Below are positions 1 to 5,551 of a DNA stretch of 6,975 nt, piece after piece. Position 1 is the stretch's first letter. Each line of letters begins with the position of its first letter. The notes below the pieces were generated by a model, which was given only the letters and a program-made list of their open reading frames with translations, was not told where the DNA came from and did no database searches. Source of the stretch: an uncultured Tissierellia bacterium (GTDB lineage: Bacteria; Bacillota; Clostridia; Tissierellales; Peptoniphilaceae); assembly GCA_947278105.1 (NCBI GenBank), contig CAMYOR010000050.1:1-6975 (forward strand). The letters run 5' to 3'. The position numbers and the translations under genes were made by a program.

Positions 1-924
1 GTTTTCATCTTCTTCCAGGAGGGAGCGGAGGATTTCCTCTCCTTTTTTCGCTCGAAAATCTGTCACTTTTCCGTCTTTAAAGCGGAAAACAAAGTCTTCT
101 ATCAGGTTTCCGTTATAGGAAAGGGGTTTGGTCGAGCAGAGGGTTCCCTCTACCCCGGTTCGGGAGGGGAGGGTAAAGATCTCCTCGGTGGGCATATTGG
201 GGATAAACCCGGTGCCTGCCCGGTTATGGGACTCAGCAGCCAGCCAGAGATGGCCGGAAGGAAGCTGGACAATGAGGTCGGTTCCCTGGCTGGATTGGTA
301 GTGAAGGGACTGGAAATGGTAACGGTTGAGCTTTTCCGCCCGGGCATTTAATGTTTCGATATGGGATTTCCAGGCGGTAAGGGGGTCTTCCTGGTCCAGA
401 CGAACGGCTTTTTGAATTGCTTCCCAAAGCATTTCCTGGGCTCTTTCCGGGGAGAGGTCGGGGAAAACACGGCAAGCCCAGTCTTTTCCAGGAACTGAGG
501 CCACGCACCAGGCAAGTTCATCGTTCATGGTGTAGTGGTCCAGCGGCTTAAATTTTTCATTGGCCGCTTTCATCGCAAGGCCCAATCTTTTCGGATCCAG
601 GCCGCTCAGGGCCTCTGGATCCGAGGAGCTTAGAGAAATCAAACAGGCATTTTTTTCATAGTAATATTTCATCCGGTCGAAGGCCCAGTCGGGAATCTCT
701 TTCAGGACCTCGTGGGGGGCGTTTTCTAGGCGCATCCTTAAAAGGGGACTATCCTTCCAGTCGAGAACGACTTCGCTGGCCCCTCTTTCATAGGCATATT
801 TCGCCAAAAGGCGGACAAAATCGGCTTCTTCGACCTCTGCCCGGATAAGAAGGGGCTGGCCCTTCTGAACATTGACCCCCATTTCAATGATGAGACGGGC
901 ATATTTTTCATATTTTGAATTCAT
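1..924 (-). CDS. M29 family metallo-aminopeptidase (AmpS/PepS type), N-terminal 308 residues; C-terminus beyond the left edge
   Basis: Cytoplasmic exopeptidase that removes N-terminal residues from peptides using two metal ions. The frame is open from the ATG at 924 to the window edge. The start is supported by AGAGGA a few bases upstream. The N-terminal half (MNSKYEKYARLI..., then a 'GVNVQKGQPLLIRAE' stretch near residues 16-30 and 'ANEKFKPLDHYTMNDELAW' near 121-139) matches the M29 pattern. The clearest signature is 'GFIPNMPTEEIFTLPSRTGV' near 239-258, whose PTEE glutamate is a metal ligand in this family. The remaining ligands (a second Glu, two His and an Asp) would lie in the missing roughly 100 residues, so activity cannot be judged. 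The gene lies 92 bp downstream of the AI-2E-family gene on the same strand and may be partly co-transcribed. No clear promoter of its own is seen. The family call is firm; the exact specificity is unknown. Confidence 0.9.
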   Translation of the reverse strand, partial: MNSKYEKYARLIIEMGVNVQKGQPLLIRAEVEEADFVRLLAKYAYERGASEVVLDWKDSPLLRMRLENAPHEVLKEIPDWAFDRMKYYYEKNACLISLSSSDPEALSGLDPKRLGLAMKAANEKFKPLDHYTMNDELAWCVASVPGKDWACRVFPDLSPERAQEMLWEAIQKAVRLDQEDPLTAWKSHIETLNARAEKLNRYHFQSLHYQSSQGTDLIVQLPSGHLWLAAESHNRAGTGFIPNMPTEEIFTLPSRTGVEGTLCSTKPLSYNGNLIEDFVFRFKDGKVTDFRAKKGEEILRSLLEEDEN

Positions 925-997
925 TTTTTCCTCTTTTAAATTGTTTTTAGAAGGCCGCCGGGGCCCAGTTTTGGATATTTATTGATCCATAAAATAC

Positions 998-1017
998 AAA
1001 GACCCCGAAAGGCCTTT
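998..1017 (-). terminator. Short hairpin after the AI-2E-family gene, probable weak terminator
   Basis: Read on the minus strand, AAAGGCC pairs with GGTCTTT (7 bp including one G-U pair) around a 6-base loop. It starts inside the stop codon region of the AI-2E-family gene and runs into GTATTTTATG, a broken T-rich tail. This is a modest intrinsic terminator that may allow read-through to the M29 aminopeptidase gene. Confidence 0.45.
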
Positions 1018-2189
1018 TATTTTGCGGCAACGTTAATCTTTTTTTCGGCCAGCCGCCGGGTCTTAAAGTCCGTGAGCAGATCATAAAGGGTAGACATAAT
1101 CGGTACAAACATGAACATTCCAACGACTCCAAAGAGTTTTCCCCCGATGATAATGCCCAAAAGCACCCACATGGCCGGAAGGCCGACGGACTGACCGACA
1201 ATCTTTGGGTAGACCAGGTTTCCATCAAACTGCTGGAGAACGCAGATGAAAATGAGAAAGCCGATTCCCTGGACGGGGTCTATGCTAAGAAGGACTAGGG
1301 TTCCCACGAGACCGGCCAGAACAGCGCCAACCATGGGAATTAGGGCTCCAAAGGCGACGATGATGGCCACGACGACAGCGTAATCCATTTTTAGGATTTT
1401 CATCCCGGCGTAGGTCATCCCCCCGAGGACAATGGCCTCGAGAAACTGTCCGGTGAAGAAGTTATAGAAGTTATCATAGGCCGTATAGGTCAGGTACATG
1501 ATGCTGTCGGCTGCATTTTCCGGGAACAGGGAATAAATCAGTTCTTTGGATTGGCGGGTCAGCCTTTCTTTGGAACCCAGCATATAGATGGAAAAGATCA
1601 GGGCGACAAAGGCATTTAAAAAGCCGGAGAAGATCGTGGTGAGGGTTGCAAAAAGGGTCGCGGTGAGGGAGGGGAAAAGAGCCCCCGACATTTTTTCGTG
1701 GCCCATTAATTTCATGAGATAAGATCCAAGGGAGCTGGGATTTGCCTGGTTCAGAGCTTCTAAGAGAACTTTTTGAAACCTTCCCAGCCAGGTGGCCTCC
1801 TGAACCAGTCGGCGCAGGCGACTGAAAAGCTCCGGAATGGCCAGGACGAAAGTGCGGGAAGAGGTGTAGAGCTTGGGAATAATGATGGAGAAAAGGAGGC
1901 TGATCAGGAAAAAGAGGATAAAGTAGGCCAAGATGATGGCCAGGGCCCTCTGGAGGGATTTTTTAATGGGAAGCCGACCTAAAAACTTGTTTTCAAAAAA
2001 GCTCATGGGGATATTGATCACAAAGGCCAGGGCGATGGCATAGATAAAAGGCGCAATGATCCCCAGAAAGCGGCCCAAAACGGAAAAGATGTCCGGCAGA
2101 TGGCCGATGAGGTTGTAAATCAAAATGGAGCAGGTGACGATAAAAAGGGCTCGTTTGATTTTTTTTTGGTCTTCCGGGGAAAAATGCAT
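1017..2189 (-). CDS. AI-2E/PerM family integral membrane transporter-like protein, 390 aa
   Basis: Polytopic membrane protein of the AI-2E (PerM, TqsA, YtvI-like) family. Members have been linked to autoinducer-2 export, Na+/H+ antiport or permease roles, so the substrate here is unknown. Hydrophobic segments lie near residues 13-32, 38-62, 83-107, 172-203, 268-300, 302-320 and 338-365, with an amphipathic, charged region in between (about 108-170) as is usual in the family. Family motifs include 'FFTGQFLEA' near 244-252, 'ALIPMVGAVLAG' near 282-293 and 'QQFDGNLVYPKIVGQSVGLP' near 319-338. The length is normal. I chose the ATG at 2189 because AAGGAGGT sits 4 bases upstream; an in-frame TTG 24 bases earlier lies upstream of that site and is unlikely. 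It is divergent from the nucleotidyltransferase gene and followed by a weak terminator. Confidence 0.92.
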   Translation of the reverse strand: MHFSPEDQKKIKRALFIVTCSILIYNLIGHLPDIFSVLGRFLGIIAPFIYAIALAFVINIPMSFFENKFLGRLPIKKSLQRALAIILAYFILFFLISLLFSIIIPKLYTSSRTFVLAIPELFSRLRRLVQEATWLGRFQKVLLEALNQANPSSLGSYLMKLMGHEKMSGALFPSLTATLFATLTTIFSGFLNAFVALIFSIYMLGSKERLTRQSKELIYSLFPENAADSIMYLTYTAYDNFYNFFTGQFLEAIVLGGMTYAGMKILKMDYAVVVAIIVAFGALIPMVGAVLAGLVGTLVLLSIDPVQGIGFLIFICVLQQFDGNLVYPKIVGQSVGLPAMWVLLGIIIGGKLFGVVGMFMFVPIMSTLYDLLTDFKTRRLAEKKINVAAK

Positions 2190-2216
2190 GGGGACCTCCT
2201 TGGTCGATTTCAACCT

Positions 2217-2225
2217 ATTTTACCA
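2217..2225 (-). promoter_or_regulatory. Extended -10 promoter element for the AI-2E-family gene
   Basis: On the minus strand TGGTAAAAT matches an extended -10 (TGn plus TAAAAT), located about 28 bases before the ATG with the AAGGAGGT site in between. A possible -35 (CCGACA) lies 19 bases upstream, which is a poor spacing, so the element would depend on the extended -10. Confidence 0.45.
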
Positions 2226-2261
2226 TATCCTTCCGGCTTTCTGTCGGCTCCCATTCCCATT

Positions 2262-2270
2262 TGCTATAAT
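2262..2270 (+). promoter_or_regulatory. Extended -10 promoter for the nucleotidyltransferase gene
   Basis: TGCTATAAT is a perfect extended -10 (TGn plus consensus TATAAT), ending 26 bases before the ATG at 2297. The -35 region is weak (CTGTCG at 2241-2246, 18-bp spacer). The ribosome site AGAAAGGA lies just before the start codon. Confidence 0.65.
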
Positions 2271-2296
2271 TAAAAACAGGAATAAGAAAGGATACT

Positions 2297-3316
2297 ATGG
2301 AACCAATTTTACTCATTATGGCGGCTGGCATGGGCTCCCGATACGGGGGGCTCAAGCAGGTAGACCCGGTCGGGCCGGCCGGAGAATGGATCATTGATTA
2401 TTCTCTTTTTGATGCCTGGCAGGCGGGCTTTAGCCGGGCAATTTTTGTGATCCGCCGGGACCATCTCCCCTTTTTTCAGGATAAGTTTCGCCGGGCTCTT
2501 CCCCCGGATTTTGAGATTTCCTATGCCTTTCAAGATCTTTCGGATATTCCGGAGGGGAGGGCCGTTCCCGAGGGAAGGAAAAAGCCCTGGGGGACCGCCC
2601 ATGCGGTTTATGCGGCAAGAAAGCTGATTAATGGGCCCTTTGCGGTCATTAATGCCGATGATTATTATGGAAAAGAGCCCTATCGGCTCCTTTATAATTT
2701 TCTGGTGAAAAGCCAGGAGGAGAAGGGGGCCGGCGGCCCCTTCCCTGAAGAGGGGAAAAATGACCCGGGGATCCTCCCAGCGACTTATGCGATGGTGGGA
2801 TTTCTATTAAGAAACACGCTTTCTTCCCACGGGTCCGTTGCCCGGGGCCTCTGTCAGGTACAAAACAGGGAGCTTTTAAGCATCCGCGAATGGACACAGA
2901 TTTTTCCCGAGGGAAGGGATGCCTATGCCCTGGAGGAAGGGGCAGGGCCAGGCCCGGGGAAAAGTTCGGAAAAGGGAGCCCCTCTTTCCGGGCAGCGAAA
3001 AATTCCTCTTTCCGGAGACCAGCTGGTTTCAATGAATTTTTGGGGATTTCCCCCGTCTTTTATGGAGGCGCTCAGGAGCGGTCTGGACCGGTTTTTTAAG
3101 GAAGAACTAAAGGACAATCCCCTTCGAAGGGAGGCCTATCTTCCGGCGGTGGTTGAGGGGGAGCTGGCAGCAGGAAGGGCCAAGGCCTTGGTTCTTCCCA
3201 CCCGGGAAAGGTGGATGGGGGTAACCTATAAAGAAGATAAGGCCCGGGTCCGGGAGGGCTTTTTGGAAAAAACCAGGGCCGGCCTCTATCCGAGTCCCCT
3301 CTGGAAAGAAAAGTAA
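2297..3316 (+). CDS. Sugar-phosphate-type nucleotidyltransferase, 339 aa, with two low-complexity insertions
   Basis: Predicted cytoplasmic enzyme that transfers a nucleotidyl group from an NTP to a phosphorylated sugar or similar acceptor; the acceptor is unknown. The N-terminal 'MAAGMGSRYGGLKQ' (residues 8-21) is a variant of the NTP-binding loop GxGxRxxPxTxxxxK, with K20 as the likely triphosphate-binding lysine. 'KPWGTAHAV' (96-104) and 'FAVINADDYYG' (115-125) are the base/sugar-binding and Mg-binding segments. 'LVSMNFWGF' (243-251) and 'RWMGVTYKEDK' (305-315) match the clostridial subgroup as I remember it. The usual length is about 300 residues. The excess sits near residues 141-160 and 214-240, both rich in Gly, Pro, Ser, Glu and Lys. 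AGAAAGGA precedes the ATG. The gene is first in a possible two-gene unit with ackA, which gives no clue to its substrate. UTP-sugar or choline-type activation are alternatives. Confidence 0.88.
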   Translation: MEPILLIMAAGMGSRYGGLKQVDPVGPAGEWIIDYSLFDAWQAGFSRAIFVIRRDHLPFFQDKFRRALPPDFEISYAFQDLSDIPEGRAVPEGRKKPWGTAHAVYAARKLINGPFAVINADDYYGKEPYRLLYNFLVKSQEEKGAGGPFPEEGKNDPGILPATYAMVGFLLRNTLSSHGSVARGLCQVQNRELLSIREWTQIFPEGRDAYALEEGAGPGPGKSSEKGAPLSGQRKIPLSGDQLVSMNFWGFPPSFMEALRSGLDRFFKEELKDNPLRREAYLPAVVEGELAAGRAKALVLPTRERWMGVTYKEDKARVREGFLEKTRAGLYPSPLWKEK

Positions 3317-3347
3317 TTTACCCGTTTTGCTCTTAGAAAAGGGTAAA
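3317..3347 (+). other. Intergenic hairpin directly after the nucleotidyltransferase stop codon
   Basis: TTTACCC (3317-3323) pairs perfectly with GGGTAAA (3341-3347). After a one-base bulge (G3324), TTTT pairs with AAAA, giving 11 bp around an 8-base loop. No T-run follows directly; a T-rich stretch appears only at 3361-3380. It may be a weak terminator, an mRNA-end stabiliser or a processing site between the nucleotidyltransferase gene and ackA. No convincing separate ackA promoter is visible in the 96-bp gap. Confidence 0.4.
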
Positions 3348-3412
3348 ATAGGGGAGGAGTTGTTTTTTTATTTCGTTTTTACTCATTGAAGATAAAAAAT
3401 CCGGGAGGAAAT

Positions 3413-4618
3413 ATGAAAATTTTAGTGGTAAACTGTGGCAGTTCTTCGCTCAAATATCAGCTTTTTGACATGGATCAGGAAGAAGTTTTGACCAAAGGAC
3501 TGGTGGAGAGGATCGGCGGAGAAGGAGCGAGAATTGAACAAAAGACTCCAGACCGGGAAGTCTATGAAAAAACGGCATCCATTCCTAGCCACAAGGAGGC
3601 CGTCAAGGCAATGTTTGAAGCACTGACGGATCCGGCCTTGGGGGTAATTTCTGATCTTTCTGAAATTAATGCGGTCGGACACCGGGTCCTGCACGGGGGA
3701 GACTTAGTCATCCATTCGACCCTGGTGGACGAGGCCTGCATTAAGGCCGTAGAAGCCAACTCCAAGTTTGGCCCCCTCCATAATCCCCCGCAGCTTTCGA
3801 CGATCCGGGCCTGCGCCGCCCTCTTAGGGGAGGGGATCCCTCAGGTTGCCGTTATGGATACGGCCTTCCATCAGACCATGCCCCCGGAAAACTATGTCTA
3901 TCCGATTCCCTACAAGTATTACGAAGAGGATGGGGTTCGCCGGTACGGTTTTCATGGGACCTCCCATCGCTATATTACAAAAAGAGCCGCTCAGCTTTTG
4001 AACATCCCTGAAGATCGGCTGAATATCATCTCCTGCCACCTGGGCAACGGATCTTCCCTCTGCGCCGTGAAAAATGGAAAATCCTACAACACCACCATGG
4101 GACTGACGGCCCTTTCCGGCCTTCCGATGGGAACCCGTTCCGGAGACATTGACCCCGGCATCCTGATTTATCTTGTCCAGCAGAAGGGCTTAAGCATTGA
4201 TGATTTAGACCGGGTCCTTAATAAAGAATCAGGCGTTTTGGGCGTTTCCGGCCTTTCTTCCGATTTTCGTGACCTGGAAAAGGCGGCAGAAGCTGGCAAT
4301 GAGAGAGCCCGCCTGGCCCTGAAGATTTTCCACACCTCTGTTCGCCGGTTTATCGGAGCCTATGTGGCAGAGCTTGGAAGGGTCGATGCCATCACCTTTA
4401 CAGGCGGGATCGGCGAACACGGGGCAAAAGATCGGGCAGCCATTTGTGAAAACTTGGAAATCCTGGGTGCAAAGCTTGATCCCGCAAAAAACGAGGCCAA
4501 GGGTCAAAAGGAGTGGGAAATCTCGGCCGGAGATTCCAAGATTAAAATCTGGGTTATCCCCACGGATGAAGAGCTCATGATCGCCAGGGATACCCAGGAG
4601 ATTGTAGAAAACTTATAA
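3413..4618 (+). CDS. ackA: Acetate kinase, 401 aa
   Basis: Catalyses acetyl phosphate + ADP to acetate + ATP, the substrate-level ATP-yielding step of fermentative acetate formation, in the cytoplasm. It is full length for the family. The N-terminal signature 'VVNCGSSSLKYQLFD' (5-19) contains Asn7. Other active-site residues, placed by comparison with Methanosarcina AckA, are Arg91 (GHRVLHGG), His123 (PLHNPPQ), Asp149 (VMDTAFH), His181 (RYGFHGTSH) and Arg242 (GTRSGDIDPG). The phosphate and nucleotide loops are 'HLGNGSS' (209-215) and 'TFTGGIGEH' (328-336), and the C-terminal Glu is in 'PTDEELMIARD' (383-393). I chose the ATG at 3413 because GGGAGG lies 4 bases upstream; an upstream in-frame TTG at 3386 precedes that site. 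The usual partner pta is not adjacent; the gene follows the nucleotidyltransferase gene and ends at a strong terminator. Confidence 0.98.
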   Translation: MKILVVNCGSSSLKYQLFDMDQEEVLTKGLVERIGGEGARIEQKTPDREVYEKTASIPSHKEAVKAMFEALTDPALGVISDLSEINAVGHRVLHGGDLVIHSTLVDEACIKAVEANSKFGPLHNPPQLSTIRACAALLGEGIPQVAVMDTAFHQTMPPENYVYPIPYKYYEEDGVRRYGFHGTSHRYITKRAAQLLNIPEDRLNIISCHLGNGSSLCAVKNGKSYNTTMGLTALSGLPMGTRSGDIDPGILIYLVQQKGLSIDDLDRVLNKESGVLGVSGLSSDFRDLEKAAEAGNERARLALKIFHTSVRRFIGAYVAELGRVDAITFTGGIGEHGAKDRAAICENLEILGAKLDPAKNEAKGQKEWEISAGDSKIKIWVIPTDEELMIARDTQEIVENL

Positions 4619-4643
4619 GGCTTTGAAAAAATAAGAAATAACG

Positions 4644-4676
4644 GGCCGGGTCCTTAGGATCCGGCCGACTTTTTAT
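4644..4676 (+). terminator. Strong Rho-independent terminator for ackA, probably two-way
   Basis: GGCCGGGTCC (4644-4653) pairs with GGATCCGGCC (4657-4666), 10 bp with one G-U, around a TTA loop. It is followed by GAC and the T-run 4670-4674. On the minus strand the same stem is followed by CGTTATTTCTTATTTTTTC, so it can also end the convergent metallo-beta-lactamase-fold gene, whose stop codon (4673-4675) overlaps the plus-strand T-run. Confidence 0.88.
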
Positions 4677-5428
4677 CCCCGGACAAAGATCTGATCGCCG
4701 GAGCCTTTAATGGTTTGGATAATGGTCTTCGTCTTGGGCTGCATGGCATCCCGGAAGGTCTCCGTGATGGAAGGAAGGCCATTAAACTGCATGGGGACGA
4801 AAATTTGGGGATTCAGGGTTTTAATAAAAAAGATGGGGCCAATAAAGGCATTTTCACCGAGACTGGGGTCAACGATGCCAAAGCTGACATCGATGGGAAA
4901 ATCCTTGATCTTATTTAAAATCCCCATAAAGTCATCGGTTTCTTTTTGCCGGGCGGCTGAGCTCATTTCTGGCCAAAGCTGGGCATTCAGGGATCCGGCA
5001 TGAAAAAAGAAGACTTCATTGATTTCAAAGAGGATGGCCATGCCTCCCTGGTTGGAGGGGAAGCTGGTAAAGGAAATTCCGCCGAAATCAAAGTGTTTGT
5101 TGGGACCCGTCCTGCGAGTCAATTGAGGATCGTAGGCTCTTTTTAGCAGCTCAGTTTTTTGAATGGAATTACTTAGGCGGAAGATTTTCCCCTCTTTTTC
5201 GATATTTTCGACATCCTCAAAAAGAATATAATGGGCATTTTTAGAGCCGCGGAGGGTAAAAATCTTCGGAGAATAATGGGTCCGGTCGCCCTGGGTGACC
5301 AGGAAAAGAATCTCCTTATCTTTCGGGAGGTCCAGGGGGCCGCCGGTATAATCCACAACGACAAAATGCTCATCATAATCAATGGCAAAGCCGCTGTCGA
5401 GAAGGTACTGAATTTTTATTAATGACAT
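4673..5428 (-). CDS. Metallo-beta-lactamase-fold protein with degenerate metal site (probable pseudoenzyme), 251 aa
   Basis: Resembles the clostridial MBL-fold hydrolases of about 250 residues in overall pattern: 'IQYLLDSGFAIDYDEHFVVV' (6-25), 'LFLVTQGDRTHYSPKIF' (41-57), 'FFFHAGSLNAQLW' (140-152) and 'FVPMQFNG' (210-217). In active relatives these read roughly VSHRHHDHFNP, YHAGDLN and PMHFWG. Here the HxHxDH positions are Gln46, Asp48, Thr50 and His51, the bridging Asp is Ser146, and the last His is Gln214. Only one ligand remains, so normal two-metal hydrolysis is unlikely; a binding or regulatory role is possible. The frame is intact and the start has AAAGGAA upstream, so it is not a decaying gene by any visible sign. 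It is divergent from the GCS-like gene and convergent with ackA. The family assignment rests on memory of consensus motifs. Confidence 0.8.
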   Translation of the reverse strand: MSLIKIQYLLDSGFAIDYDEHFVVVDYTGGPLDLPKDKEILFLVTQGDRTHYSPKIFTLRGSKNAHYILFEDVENIEKEGKIFRLSNSIQKTELLKRAYDPQLTRRTGPNKHFDFGGISFTSFPSNQGGMAILFEINEVFFFHAGSLNAQLWPEMSSAARQKETDDFMGILNKIKDFPIDVSFGIVDPSLGENAFIGPIFFIKTLNPQIFVPMQFNGLPSITETFRDAMQPKTKTIIQTIKGSGDQIFVRG

Positions 5429-5442
5429 CGGAGTTCCTTTCC

Positions 5443-5472
5443 GGAAAAGGGGAGGCCGGGCCTCCCTTTTCC
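5443..5472 (-). other. Long imperfect inverted repeat in the leader of the MBL-fold gene
   Basis: The arms GGAAAAGGGGAGGCC (5443-5457) and GGCCTCCCTTTTCC (5459-5472) differ by one extra base. On the minus strand this folds as a 13-bp stem (9 + 4 bp around a single bulge) with a 3-base loop, ending directly before the ribosome site GGAAAGGAA of the MBL-fold gene. It has no T-run. It could stabilise the mRNA, influence ribosome access or bind a protein. Confidence 0.55.
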
Positions 5473-5489
5473 AATCTCACTTCATTTTG

Positions 5490-5518
5490 TTAAAAAGATT
5501 TTATATATTAAGTATACT
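5490..5518 (+). promoter_or_regulatory. Promoter for the GCS-like gene within a divergent AT-rich region
   Basis: TTAAAA (5490-5495) and TATACT (5513-5518) are separated by 17 bp, giving a leader of about 27 bases before the GTG start. The same AT-rich stretch must hold the minus-strand promoter for the MBL-fold gene (TAAAAT-like -10 at about 5500), but that one is less clear. Confidence 0.5.
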
Positions 5519-5551
5519 CGAAAAAAGTGAGAGAAAGAGAGGAGGAAATCA

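Noticed and set aside
2190..2213. Upstream in-frame TTG start adding 8 residues to the AI-2E-family protein
   Set aside because: The added codons cover the strong AAGGAGGT ribosome site that serves the ATG at 2189, so the longer start would be without a ribosome site.
2649..3032. 127-codon minus-strand open frame within the nucleotidyltransferase gene
   Set aside because: Antisense to a clear family protein; translation is Pro/Gly/Arg-rich with no motif.
3360..3400. T- and A-rich stretch as an ackA promoter (TTGTTT or TTTCGT with TAAAAA)
   Set aside because: Spacings are wrong or would place the start of transcription in the ribosome site.
3386..3412. Upstream in-frame TTG start for ackA
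   Set aside because: The extension encodes the GGGAGG ribosome site of the ATG at 3413, and AckA proteins normally begin with the MKILVVNCGSS-like segment.
5434..5472. Idea that the leader hairpin's CCTTTTCC arm pairs with the ribosome site GGAAAGG to switch translation
   Set aside because: The two segments are directly adjacent with no room for a loop, so they cannot pair in the same RNA molecule.
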